Positions 1-6,898 of a stretch of DNA of 13,264 bases are shown here, piece after piece. A program made the position numbers and the translations under genes. Within the stretch, counting starts at the first letter, position 1, and each line of letters starts with the position of its first letter. The notes under the pieces are model-generated. The model was not told the origin of the DNA. It did no database searches and saw only the letters and a list, made by a program, of their open reading frames with translations. The DNA lies in the NCBI GenBank assembly GCA_030530045.1, contig JAUMVS010000029.1, positions 1 to 13,264 of the forward strand, read 5' to 3'. The DNA is from Phoenicibacter congonensis (GTDB taxonomy: Bacteria; Actinomycetota; Coriobacteriia; Coriobacteriales; Eggerthellaceae).

Positions 1-91
1 CTAGCGAAATTCTTTTTCGCCCAAATCTGCTAGCCCAGTTTCGTTTTCGCTCACGTTTGTTTAACCTGCAAGCCTCAACTTTTTGCGGCAA

Positions 92-115
92 TGCACAACG
101 GGGACGATGAGTTGT
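92..115 (-). repeat. REP-like dispersed repeat, copy 1 (3' of permease gene)
   Basis: Read on the minus strand, this segment starts with the last base of the permease stop codon and runs ACAACTCATCGTCCCC followed by GTTGTGCA. It matches plus-strand bases 13211-13234 at 23 of 24 positions. ACAAC and GTTGT inside it can pair, giving a small hairpin with an 11-base loop. Its orientation relative to the gene it follows is the same as that of the two copies after gltD. No uridine tract follows, so it is not an obvious intrinsic terminator. That it is a REP-type element is inference. Confidence 0.75.
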
Positions 116-1728
116 TAAGCTGTCGTTGCTTCCTTGTGTAGAGCGAACTTCTTGATGAGGGCGAAAAGGATTTTTGCGACGACATTCGTGATGAAGATTA
201 CGATGGACACGAGAGCGGCGCATTCGACGAGCATTTGCGTGTCGAAGTCGCTAATGAGCAGCGCCAGTGGCATGTGCGAAACGTTCGCGAGGAACGCCAC
301 CGCACTAATTGTGACCATGCAGTTTACAAAGTAGAAGCCCGCCATCTCCACGATTGTCTCTTTTGTCTGCGGAAGAAGCACATCGAGAATCATTCGCACG
401 CGAGGCACACCAAGGGTTTGGCCAACGGACTCAAGGCTTGAATCAAGTTTGCCAAGTGCGTTTCGCGCCATGAGATAGGGGCTTGCAAAGAAATGTACGA
501 GGTTTACAAGAACGAGAATTCCAATCGTTCCGTAAATGACAGAGCCTTTGAAAAACATCATGTAGGTCAAGCCAAGCACGATGCCAGGAATTGCCATCGT
601 GGTAATGCATGCGAGGTGCAGTGCTTTGCCGAATCGGCCTGGCGTTCTTGCGGAAACATAGGCCGCAATCCAGCTCAAAGCTGAGCCAATAATCGAAACT
701 GCAACAGCGATAATGAGCGAGTTAATGAGGTAGCTTGCCATTCCAAACACCATCGCTCTGTCGATGTTTGCCAAGGTAAATGTCATGTTGATTGGGTATT
801 TCACAACAAACGCAACAATCGCAAACGCAACAAGTGGGCTTGCGAGGAAAAGCGCAAGAACTACAAGAATCACGTAGGAGAGCACGTCGCGACCTGCGTT
901 TTTCTCGATGCGCTTCGGGTAAACGCTGAAGCCGAGGTTGCCATCACTTGATGTGAGCAGGTCGGCGATAAACGCGGCAATTGCAGGAATCAAAAGCACG
1001 ATTCCAACCGCGATGCCAGCATCGAAGTTCAAGCGCCCGATGACTTCTTGATACATCAGCACCGAAAGCGTAGTGCTTTTTCCGCCAACCATGATTGGAA
1101 CACCGTAGTCGGTGACGATGAGTGTGAACGATGCGAACATTGCCGAAATGAGCGGCTTTGTCATGAATGGGACTGTGATGCGGAAGAACTGCGAAATTTT
1201 TGGAATTCCCATGATGTCAGCCGCGTCATAAACCTGGCAGTTTTCGTAGCGAAGCGCGTCGTAGAGCATCAAAAACGCAGGTGGAAATGCATAAAGCAGC
1301 GCGCCCATGACAATGCCTTGCATGCCATAAATGCTCCAGTCGAGCCCCAAAAACGTTGTGATGATTCCGCTTGAGCCAAACAAATAAACGAGGCCCATGC
1401 CGTGTGCAATTGAAGGAATGAGCATTGGAAGTGTGAGCAAAATTACCCAAACTTCGCGGTGCTTGACGTTTGCGCGGGTTAGGCAAAGCGCAGCTGCAAG
1501 CGCGAGCACTACCGACAAAACCATTCCAATAAATGCGGAAATGATTGAGTTTGAAACCGCGGCGCCAAATGATGGCGTTGAGAAAACTGCAAGTGCGCCA
1601 GGCTCAACTAGTCGAGCCGCAAGCGCAACAACTGGAATGATTACTGAAACTAAGAAAAATGCGGCAAGCAGGATTCGCGTCGCGTTGAACCCCAGCGTTT
1701 TGCCTTGTTTGTTTGAATTCTGAGCCAC
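115..1728 (-). CDS. Fused double-domain ABC transporter permease (Fe3+/putrescine/2-aminoethylphosphonate class)
   Basis: A 537-residue inner-membrane permease that should form the whole translocation channel of an ABC importer, since two permease domains sit in one chain. The first half has helices from about residues 18-38, 62-84, 93-118, 136-158 and 192-212. The second half repeats the pattern from about residue 283 onward. Each half carries an EAA-type loop that docks on the ATPase: about 167-187 (YDAADIMGIPKISQFF) and about 432-453 (LESVGQTLGVPRV, ending LLP). The start is GTG with AGGGG about seven bases upstream; that site overlaps the TAG stop of the ATPase gene, leaving a nine-base gap and suggesting coupled translation. 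Fused permeases of about 540 residues are typical of the PhnU2-like and FbpB-like groups. Substrate cannot be read from the permease. It is the last gene of the operon, and its stop codon abuts a dispersed repeat. Confidence 0.9.
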   Translation of the reverse strand: MAQNSNKQGKTLGFNATRILLAAFFLVSVIIPVVALAARLVEPGALAVFSTPSFGAAVSNSIISAFIGMVLSVVLALAAALCLTRANVKHREVWVILLTLPMLIPSIAHGMGLVYLFGSSGIITTFLGLDWSIYGMQGIVMGALLYAFPPAFLMLYDALRYENCQVYDAADIMGIPKISQFFRITVPFMTKPLISAMFASFTLIVTDYGVPIMVGGKSTTLSVLMYQEVIGRLNFDAGIAVGIVLLIPAIAAFIADLLTSSDGNLGFSVYPKRIEKNAGRDVLSYVILVVLALFLASPLVAFAIVAFVVKYPINMTFTLANIDRAMVFGMASYLINSLIIAVAVSIIGSALSWIAAYVSARTPGRFGKALHLACITTMAIPGIVLGLTYMMFFKGSVIYGTIGILVLVNLVHFFASPYLMARNALGKLDSSLESVGQTLGVPRVRMILDVLLPQTKETIVEMAGFYFVNCMVTISAVAFLANVSHMPLALLISDFDTQMLVECAALVSIVIFITNVVAKILFALIKKFALHKEATTA

Positions 1729-1737
1729 GGCAAACCC

Positions 1738-2535
1738 CTATTGAACAAGGTCCACGAATCGCTTGATGGAGCCGATTTTTCTTGACAGGTTGTCGATTAC
1801 GAACGTTTTGACGTAATCGGTCGCAGGGCTTGTGAGCAGCTCTTCTGGTTTTCCGATTTGCTCAATTTCTCCTGCTTTCATGACCATTACTCGGTCGGAA
1901 AGAGCGAAAGCTTCTTCCTGGTCGTGAGTGATGTAGACCATGGTTGTGCCAAATTCTGCTTGGATTTTTTTGAGGTCGGCACGAAGTGCAAGACGAGTTT
2001 CAACGTCGAGTGCGCTCATTGGCTCGTCAAACAGGATAATGCTTGGGTTAAGCGCGAGAGTTCTTGCGATTGAAACGCGTTGCTGCTGACCGCCCGAAAG
2101 TTGCGAAATGCGCTTCGAGCCTTGGTCGCTCAAGCCCACGCGTGCAAGCAAATCGGAAGCAATTTCAGCCTTTTTAGCTTTGTACTCTGGCTTGAATGAG
2201 AGAGGATACTCGATGTTTTCTGCCGCTGTCATGTTCTCGAACAGAGCAAAGTTTTGGAAAACGATGCCCATTTCGCGTTCTGCAGCAGGGGCGTTTGTGA
2301 TGTCGCGACCCTCCCCTGTGACAATTGAGCCAGAGTCAGCCGACTCAAGACCAATCAAAATTCGAAGCGTCGTGGTTTTTCCGCAACCCGACGCGCCAAG
2401 AATTGAGAGGAACTCGCCACGTTTTACGTCGAAAGTCAGGTTTTTAAGAATTTCTTTTCCGGAATATGATTTGCAAAGGTTTGAAACTGAAAGTGCTGTT
2501 TCTTCCTTGCCTGCTTCCTGATTTAATATTTCCAT
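1738..2535 (-). CDS. ABC transporter ATP-binding protein (PotA/FbpC/PhnT-like)
   Basis: A 265-residue cytoplasmic ATPase that powers the importer. All nucleotide-binding motifs are intact: Walker A GASGCGKT at 47-54, Q-loop Gln94, signature LSGGQ at 146-150, Walker B IILFDEP at 166-172 with catalytic Glu171, and switch His204. The sequence around these motifs is typical of the spermidine/iron/aminoethylphosphonate ATPases. Members of that group usually run to about 340-370 residues with a C-terminal TOBE regulatory domain. Here only about 25 residues follow the ATPase fold, so the regulatory domain is absent or minimal; no frameshift is apparent and the permease gene begins nine bases later. 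The ATG start lies inside the end of the solute-binding gene (13-base overlap), with AAAGG about 12 bases upstream, so translation is probably coupled. Family is firm; substrate is not. Confidence 0.92.
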   Translation of the reverse strand: MEILNQEAGKEETALSVSNLCKSYSGKEILKNLTFDVKRGEFLSILGASGCGKTTTLRILIGLESADSGSIVTGEGRDITNAPAAEREMGIVFQNFALFENMTAAENIEYPLSFKPEYKAKKAEIASDLLARVGLSDQGSKRISQLSGGQQQRVSIARTLALNPSIILFDEPMSALDVETRLALRADLKKIQAEFGTTMVYITHDQEEAFALSDRVMVMKAGEIEQIGKPEELLTSPATDYVKTFVIDNLSRKIGSIKRFVDLVQ

Positions 2536-3527
2536 ACGTTTAGCAACCTTTCTTTGCGTTCGGTGTCGAACAAGCCCTCCATGTTTGCGTATGTAATGTT
2601 TTCGGGGTAGCCCTCGATTTTTGTGTTTTGAGTTTTGAAAACTTTGTCAGGGACAAATGCCTGTTTGTCGAGCAGAATGCCCTTTTCGTAGAACCAATTC
2701 ACAACTTCCCAAACAGCTTCGCGTTTGTCGTGACCTTTCACGACGCCGATGCCGTTCATTGTCCAAGGCACGCCCTCGGGGAAGAGGTCGAGCTCGATTG
2801 GTGCGCCGTCGTTTTTTTCGTTCACGAGTTGGAATACTAGTGAAAGTCCAAGGCCAGCTTCGCTCCTGGTCAATGCGCTTGCGGGAGCGCCGCCTGAACT
2901 TGTGAATTGGTAAACGTTTTTAGCGAGCTCGTCGAAGTAGTCTAGAGCGCCGTCTTCGCCCAGCAAGTTGACCATGCTGTAGTAGAAGTTATAGCCGGTA
3001 GACGATGCCTTTGGGTTTGGCATGCAAACCTTGCCAGCAAATCGCGAGTCAAGCAAATCGTCGAGGCTAGTTGGACCGTCGATGCCGGCTTTTGAAAGCA
3101 CTTCGGTGTTGTGAGCAAAGCATCCGCATTCGCGAGTTAAAGGCATAATTTTGTCGCTGATGCGAAGGTCGTCTTCGAAAACCGAGAGGTCAAACTTGTC
3201 TTTTAGCGACACGAGTGAATCCTGCGCCTGGAGCAAATAACCCGCTTCAATGCCGAGCGCGATGTCGAAGTCGGCATCTTCGCCCTGCGTTTTCAGCCTT
3301 GCGGCAACATTGCTTGTGCCCATGTATTTCAGGCGAACATCGATGTTTGGAAGATCTTTGCGAATCGCCGTCATGAGGTTTTCGTTACGCTCGCCCTCAT
3401 TCGACGAGTAAATTACGACTGTGTTGTCTGAAAAGCCGTCGCTTGAGCAACCCGAGAGAGTTGCGCTAAAAGCTGTGCCTGCAATAAAAAAGGCACTTGC
3501 TTTCAAAAAGTCTCTTCTTGTAACCAT
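2523..3527 (-). CDS. Solute-binding lipoprotein of the ABC importer (Tat signal plus lipobox)
   Basis: Extracellular substrate-binding protein, 334 residues, in the periplasmic-binding class II group that includes FbpA/AfuA iron binders and PhnS2-like aminoethylphosphonate binders. The first residues hold a twin-arginine motif (TRRDFLK, residues 3-9), a hydrophobic stretch and the lipobox LSGC with Cys27, predicting Tat export and lipid anchoring. I place the start at the ATG at 3527, preceded by GGAAAGG five bases upstream. A longer reading from 3575 adds 16 residues that would bury the Tat motif and has no better ribosome site. The mature part begins with the usual beta strand (NTVVIYSSNEGE) and contains a SGGAPASALTRSEAGLGL segment like the ligand-loop region of this family. 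It is first in the operon and overlaps the ATPase gene by 13 bases. I saw no diagnostic iron-ligand tyrosine pair, so substrate remains open. Confidence 0.88.
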   Translation of the reverse strand: MVTRRDFLKASAFFIAGTAFSATLSGCSSDGFSDNTVVIYSSNEGERNENLMTAIRKDLPNIDVRLKYMGTSNVAARLKTQGEDADFDIALGIEAGYLLQAQDSLVSLKDKFDLSVFEDDLRISDKIMPLTRECGCFAHNTEVLSKAGIDGPTSLDDLLDSRFAGKVCMPNPKASSTGYNFYYSMVNLLGEDGALDYFDELAKNVYQFTSSGGAPASALTRSEAGLGLSLVFQLVNEKNDGAPIELDLFPEGVPWTMNGIGVVKGHDKREAVWEVVNWFYEKGILLDKQAFVPDKVFKTQNTKIEGYPENITYANMEGLFDTERKERLLNVWKY

Positions 3528-3556
3528 TCCAACCTTTCCGACAAATGAACACTCAA

Positions 3557-3584
3557 ATTTTATCAAATAGCGCAAGTCTTTGAA
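3557..3584 (-). promoter_or_regulatory. Candidate sigma-70-type promoter of the ABC importer operon
   Basis: On the minus strand, TTCAAA (3584-3579) and TAAAAT (3562-3557) are separated by 16 bases and lie about 30 bases before the chosen ATG of the solute-binding protein. Four of six -35 bases and five of six -10 bases fit the consensus. It sits downstream of the terminator at 3661-3690, consistent with independent transcription of the importer. The assignment rests on sequence resemblance only. Confidence 0.4.
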
Positions 3585-3660
3585 CAGGCAGCACTGGTAT
3601 TCGTTGTTGTTTACCTGTCGAAGTGTTCAGTCTCAGAATTATTTTGCGGAAAAGGAAACA

Positions 3661-3690
3661 AAAAAGCGCCAATTTACTGGCGCTTTGAGT
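3661..3690 (-). terminator. Intrinsic terminator of the HTH-nucleotidyltransferase gene
   Basis: AAAGCGCCA (3663-3671) and TGGCGCTTT (3678-3686) form a perfect nine-base-pair stem with a six-base loop. Read on the minus strand the hairpin runs straight into TTTTTTG, a classic rho-independent terminator, about 37 bases after the stop codon of the minus-strand gene ending at 3723. In the other direction no strong T tract directly follows, so it mainly serves the minus strand. It isolates the nucleotidyltransferase gene from the importer operon. Confidence 0.85.
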
Positions 3691-3722
3691 TCAATTTTAT
3701 CATTTGCTAAGAATTAGCTATA

Positions 3723-4613
3723 TTAGGCATAAATGCTGTCTAGAGCCTGAAGTTCGCGGAAAGTATCAATCTCAACGATGTCTTCCTCGTGACATTCACG
3801 AACGTAGACCTGGTAGTGATCGGAGCAATAGGTCAGAGGCGCTTCGTCCCAGTAGCGCTCTTTTCCGCCTGGCATCGAAATCGTTTTCTCGATGTCGCCA
3901 ACGAGCTTCTTGCCGTCTTTTTCGGTCCAGTAGGAGATGCCGACCATCTGCCAAACGCCGCCGTCGCCGCCGATGCCAATTTTCTGAATCTGGCCCTTCT
4001 TGTCGACGTCGAAGCACCAGTCGTCTGATGTCTCCATTGGAATGCCGAGGTAGTTCGAGCGATATTGATATTTCTTGATGATCGATTTGTTCGACAGAAG
4101 CAGGTCGCTCTCGATGACGTAGGCGTTGCTTAGTTGATAACGCGCAGCCATGAGGCTCGAGATGTTGTTTGCCTCGTTGTAAAGTGGGTTCTCGATGAAG
4201 CTAATCGTTGGATATTTGTATTTCAGCTGGTCAAATTGTTCTGCATAATAGCCGCGAACGATGTAGATCTCCTCGATGCCTGCCTCAACAACAGCGTCGA
4301 GAAGCGAGTCGATGATGCGCTGGCCGTGAACGCGAACGAGTGGTTTTGGAGTGTTCAATGTGATTGGAACCAGACGGCTTCCGAAACCTGCCGCGATGAA
4401 CACGGCGCGCTTTACTCTGTATGGTTCGAGCGCCGCAAGTCCAGCTTCGGTCAGTTTTGAGCCGTCCATCCAGCCTGCCTCGTTTGCTTCGCCAACGATA
4501 GAGTTGATTCCGCCAACTGAAATTCCAAGGCGTTCAGAAAGTTCGCGTTGAGTGAGCGAGTGAGACTCGACTGATTCAAGTTCCGAGAGAACTAGAAAGT
4601 TTTTATAATCCAA
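3723..4613 (-). CDS. HTH domain fused to LicC/PntC-like cytidylyltransferase
   Basis: 296 residues. Residues about 1-65 look like a winged helix-turn-helix (SLTQRELSERLGISVGGINS, 19-38), and residues about 67-296 form a nucleotidyltransferase. Visible catalytic features are AAGFGSRLVPIT (74-85), TPKPLV with Lys90, YNEANNISSL (145-154), ESD at 168-170 in a metal-binding position, YWDE (254-257) and EID (281-283). The spacing closely follows LicC, which makes CDP-choline from CTP and phosphocholine; PntC, which activates 2-aminoethylphosphonate, is a relative. The product probably activates a small phosphorylated or phosphonate amine for cell-surface decoration. No LicA-type kinase or transferase lies in the window. 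The start is TTG (4613-4611), supported by AGGAG five bases upstream; no in-frame ATG nearby gives a complete HTH. The HTH may control its own gene or just be a fused module. The substrate is uncertain; the nucleotidyltransferase family is clear. Confidence 0.85.
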   Translation of the reverse strand: MDYKNFLVLSELESVESHSLTQRELSERLGISVGGINSIVGEANEAGWMDGSKLTEAGLAALEPYRVKRAVFIAAGFGSRLVPITLNTPKPLVRVHGQRIIDSLLDAVVEAGIEEIYIVRGYYAEQFDQLKYKYPTISFIENPLYNEANNISSLMAARYQLSNAYVIESDLLLSNKSIIKKYQYRSNYLGIPMETSDDWCFDVDKKGQIQKIGIGGDGGVWQMVGISYWTEKDGKKLVGDIEKTISMPGGKERYWDEAPLTYCSDHYQVYVRECHEEDIVEIDTFRELQALDSIYA

Positions 4614-4636
4614 GGTAGCTCCTAATCATTTGATTA
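4611..4636 (-). promoter_or_regulatory. TTG start, AGGAG ribosome site and adjoining palindrome
   Basis: On the minus strand the order is the perfect palindrome TAATCA-AA-TGATTA (plus-strand bases 4623-4636), then AGGAG, five bases, then the TTG start codon. The palindrome overlaps the beginning of the ribosome-binding site. It could act as an operator, perhaps for the HTH domain of the gene it precedes, or as an RNA hairpin limiting translation. The ribosome site is what supports the TTG start. The operator role is inference. Confidence 0.45.
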
Positions 4637-4876
4637 ATTACAGCAATTCTACATTTTAATAAATTTCGCCTTGTTATGCAGAAGTATTCACTTTCCACGC
4701 TTTTATGCCAATTTTTGAACTTGGGGAAGAATGGGCTGGGTGAGTAGTCGAGATCTACTCTCTTAAAAAGCCACACATTTATAAAGGTTTAGTTTTTGTA
4801 AAAGGCGTTTCAAATCTTTTAAAAAGAGCACCTGTCTCTTGTAAAATTATTTCGATTTAAGTCGTAAAGGAATTCC
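4637..4876. other. Divergent intergenic region with inverted repeats
   Basis: AT-rich gap between the minus-strand nucleotidyltransferase and the plus-strand channel gene. It holds an inverted repeat GAGTAG (4742-4747) / CTACTC (4755-4760) with a seven-base loop. Just before the channel gene are AAGAG (4824-4828) / CTCTT (4836-4840) and a -10-like TAAAAT at 4842-4847 with no good -35. The channel gene ribosome site AAAGGA is at 4866-4871. I found no coding capacity or RNA gene here. Confidence 0.45.
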
Positions 4877-6685
4877 ATGAGAACTAGGGTCTGTGAGATA
4901 GTTAATCGCGCACAGCAGGGCGACCATGTTAGCCGCTTTTACGACATATTTATAGTAGTGGTTGCGCTTTTGAGCGTTGTACCGACGCTTTTTCGCTTGC
5001 AAGATATGCCGCCAGAGGCTCAGGCGGTCCTTCGCTTCTTCGACATAATTTCAGTTTATTTGCTCGCATTTGACTACCTTTTGCGCTGGATGACAGCCGA
5101 CATTCACGCAGGCAGACGCGGTGATTGGCGCGAGTTTGTGAAGTTTCCATTCACGCCGCTTGCAATCATTGACATGCTAGCGATTTTGCCTACGCTTGAA
5201 ATTTTGCCAGCGGGCTTCCTGTTCTTCCGTGCGTTGCGCGTCTTCCGCGTCTTTAGATATTCGCGCCAACTATCAATCATTGCAAATGTTTTCATGCACG
5301 AACGCAAAACGCTTGGCTCAGTGCTTCTTTTAGCGATAGCCTACATTTTCGTTGTCGCAATTATCATGTTCACTTTTGAACCACAAACGTTCAACCACTT
5401 CCTTGATGCGCTTTATTGGGCAACAATTACGCTCACGACAATTGGATTTGGAGACATTCACCCAACGTCAGACCTCGGCCGATTTATCACGAGCATAACA
5501 AGCATAGCTGGCGTGTTCATTTTCGCCCTTCCAGCTGGCATTATGACAGGTAGTTTTTTGCAGCAACTTCGCTTGCGCGAGCAAGATGAGGAGAAATATT
5601 TCAAAGACAACTTCTTTGGTGACATCAAATGGGGAATGCTGATTTTGACGCCAGAGAAAATTCGCAATTACCTTCACTGGCAGCCAAAAGTGCGACTCTA
5701 CCTCGTCGCAATGGCGATTGGTCTCTTGTTAAATCTAATCATTTATTTTATTTTCTACCTCATTGGTCAGCCTGTTTGGCTCGATACAACAGGCACAGCT
5801 CTCGTTGCTTGCGCGGTCGACCCTGCGGCTGGTGTAATCGTTGCTTTCCTAAAGACGCTGGTTTTGGCGCTCGTTCGCGACAATCCAAGCAGCCTTCTCT
5901 TCTTTGCGGAAGGCGCGATTGTTGCTGTCGTTTACGGCGTAATGTTGCACCGTGATTCAAAGGGGAAAATGCCAGGCAAATGGACTCCAGTGAAGGCTCT
6001 TGCAATCATTGTTGTAGTGCAAACTCTTGTTTCATTTTTCCTCGTGATGCGCGTTTCGCACGGTTCATTTGTGACCAACTACCAGGAGTTTTATCGTCAA
6101 GTGCTGCTCGATCTGGGGCTCGGCTATTACAACTCAACAATTCTTGCTCTCATCATCAATCACACGCTCGATGCGATTGCTGTCTACATTCTTTGCGGGA
6201 TTGGAAATTCGATCATTAATGACATTGACATCGATCCATGGCAATGGCTTACCAAAGAACGCAAAAAGCTTGCTCTCGAAGAAAAGCCCGATGATGTTTT
6301 CGATTCCGCTGAATTAATTGCTGAGGCTGCAAAAGCCTATGAGGAAAAAGAAGCAGAACACGAAATGTCGTTCGCGGTACCTTTGCCTGACGACGAAGAA
6401 AGCCCAGCTATTGAGCCAGAAATGAGCGACGATTTAGCTGCAGAAATAGAACAATGCGCCACTACATTAATTAGTAGGGCTGAAAAGGAAGCCGATTCTG
6501 CAACTTCTGCGTCGTATAAAGCAGGAGCAGCTGCGCTTAATCTTTTGCTCGAGGGAAAGTCGAGCGATGCAAAAACGTTTGAGAAAGCGTTCAGTGAGGC
6601 AGTCGAAACTCCCGCGAATTCTTCCGCTCAAACTTCAGCAGAAGGCATTTCTGAAAGCTCTTTTGAGGTCGAAAACGAGGAGTAG
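4877..6685 (+). CDS. Voltage-gated K+ channel fused to a second multi-helix membrane domain and acidic tail
   Basis: 602 residues in three parts. Residues 20-232 are a complete six-helix voltage-gated channel: S1 about 21-39, S2 54-72, S3 92-110, S4 with Arg118, 121, 124, 127 and 130 at every third position, S5 about 146-167, pore loop with selectivity filter TTIGFGD (187-193), and S6 about 203-226. The filter indicates K+ selectivity. Residues about 271-445 form a second hydrophobic domain with about five helices, containing WLDTTGTALVACAVDPAAG (301-319). This resembles the LDT-GT motif seen in ECF-transporter S components and related 5TM sensor domains; that resemblance is from memory and moderate. 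Residues about 455-602 are hydrophilic, rich in Glu, Ala and Ser, and probably cytoplasmic and partly disordered. ATG is preceded by AAAGGA five bases upstream. The gene appears monocistronic. The channel half is secure; the function of the second half is unknown. Confidence 0.85.
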   Translation: MRTRVCEIVNRAQQGDHVSRFYDIFIVVVALLSVVPTLFRLQDMPPEAQAVLRFFDIISVYLLAFDYLLRWMTADIHAGRRGDWREFVKFPFTPLAIIDMLAILPTLEILPAGFLFFRALRVFRVFRYSRQLSIIANVFMHERKTLGSVLLLAIAYIFVVAIIMFTFEPQTFNHFLDALYWATITLTTIGFGDIHPTSDLGRFITSITSIAGVFIFALPAGIMTGSFLQQLRLREQDEEKYFKDNFFGDIKWGMLILTPEKIRNYLHWQPKVRLYLVAMAIGLLLNLIIYFIFYLIGQPVWLDTTGTALVACAVDPAAGVIVAFLKTLVLALVRDNPSSLLFFAEGAIVAVVYGVMLHRDSKGKMPGKWTPVKALAIIVVVQTLVSFFLVMRVSHGSFVTNYQEFYRQVLLDLGLGYYNSTILALIINHTLDAIAVYILCGIGNSIINDIDIDPWQWLTKERKKLALEEKPDDVFDSAELIAEAAKAYEEKEAEHEMSFAVPLPDDEESPAIEPEMSDDLAAEIEQCATTLISRAEKEADSATSASYKAGAAALNLLLEGKSSDAKTFEKAFSEAVETPANSSAQTSAEGISESSFEVENEE

Positions 6686-6686
6686 G

Positions 6687-6705
6687 GCGCAAACCGTGCT
6701 TTTTT
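6687..6705 (+). terminator. Weak candidate intrinsic terminator of the channel gene
   Basis: Just after the TAG stop codon, GCGC (6687-6690) and GTGC (6696-6699) can pair with one G-U pair around a five-base loop, followed by six T residues (6700-6705). The stem is short, so termination here is uncertain, but position and T tract fit. Confidence 0.3.
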
Positions 6706-6717
6706 AAATCTTTGTTT

Positions 6718-6769
6718 CACGGGCGCAGTTTAACCAGATTTAACTCTCTTGTTACACGGCGCATAGTTT
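6718..6769 (+). repeat. Paired short repeats upstream of gltB
   Basis: CACGGGCGCAGTTT (6718-6731) recurs as CACGGCGCATAGTTT (6755-6769), differing by small insertions and starting 37 bases later. The pair sits in the promoter-side half of the 213-base gap between the channel gene and gltB. Tandem near-copies in this position could be binding sites for a nitrogen or glutamate regulator. I could not place a convincing sigma-70 promoter beside them. Confidence 0.3.
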
Positions 6770-6796
6770 GCCTTGTTAAAGTGAATTTCTAACGTG

Positions 6797-6845
6797 TCTC
6801 GCATTTTTGCGGGAATTAGCAGGCATTTGTTTATGGGGAAATGCC
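6797..6845 (+). promoter_or_regulatory. Two tandem stem-loops in the gltB leader
   Basis: The first hairpin pairs TCTCGCA (6797-6803) with TGCGGGA (6808-6814) around a TTTT loop, seven pairs including one G-U. The second pairs GGCATTT (6822-6828) with AAATGCC (6839-6845) around a ten-base loop. They lie 54-102 bases before the gltB start codon, so they would be in the mRNA leader if transcription starts upstream. I do not recognise a known riboswitch. A regulatory or mRNA-stabilising role is inference. Confidence 0.4.
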
Positions 6846-6898
6846 GCACATGTGAAAATTCTGAAGTCAATTTGGCTTTTTATGAAGGTGAGGAAAAT

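Noticed and set aside
1..20. Hairpin GCGAAA/TTTCGC at the window edge as a terminator of the importer operon
   Set aside because: No T tract follows on the minus strand and the region is cut by the window end, so its role cannot be judged.
1111..1128. GACGATGAGT in the permease gene, similar to the repeat core
   Set aside because: The GGGG part is broken and the match is only about ten bases; it encodes a normal permease segment.
3528..3575. Longer N-terminus of the solute-binding protein
   Set aside because: It would place 16 residues before the twin-arginine motif, and the ATG at 3527 has a clear GGAAAGG site.
3576..3722. Possible small gene between importer and nucleotidyltransferase
   Set aside because: Only a terminator and promoter-like elements are seen; no start with a ribosome site leads to a plausible peptide.
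6794..6898. 35-residue N-terminal extension of GltB from an upstream GTG
   Set aside because: No ribosome site at the GTG, no resemblance to GltB, and a good GGTGAGG site precedes the ATG at 6899, which gives a normal propeptide before Cys37.
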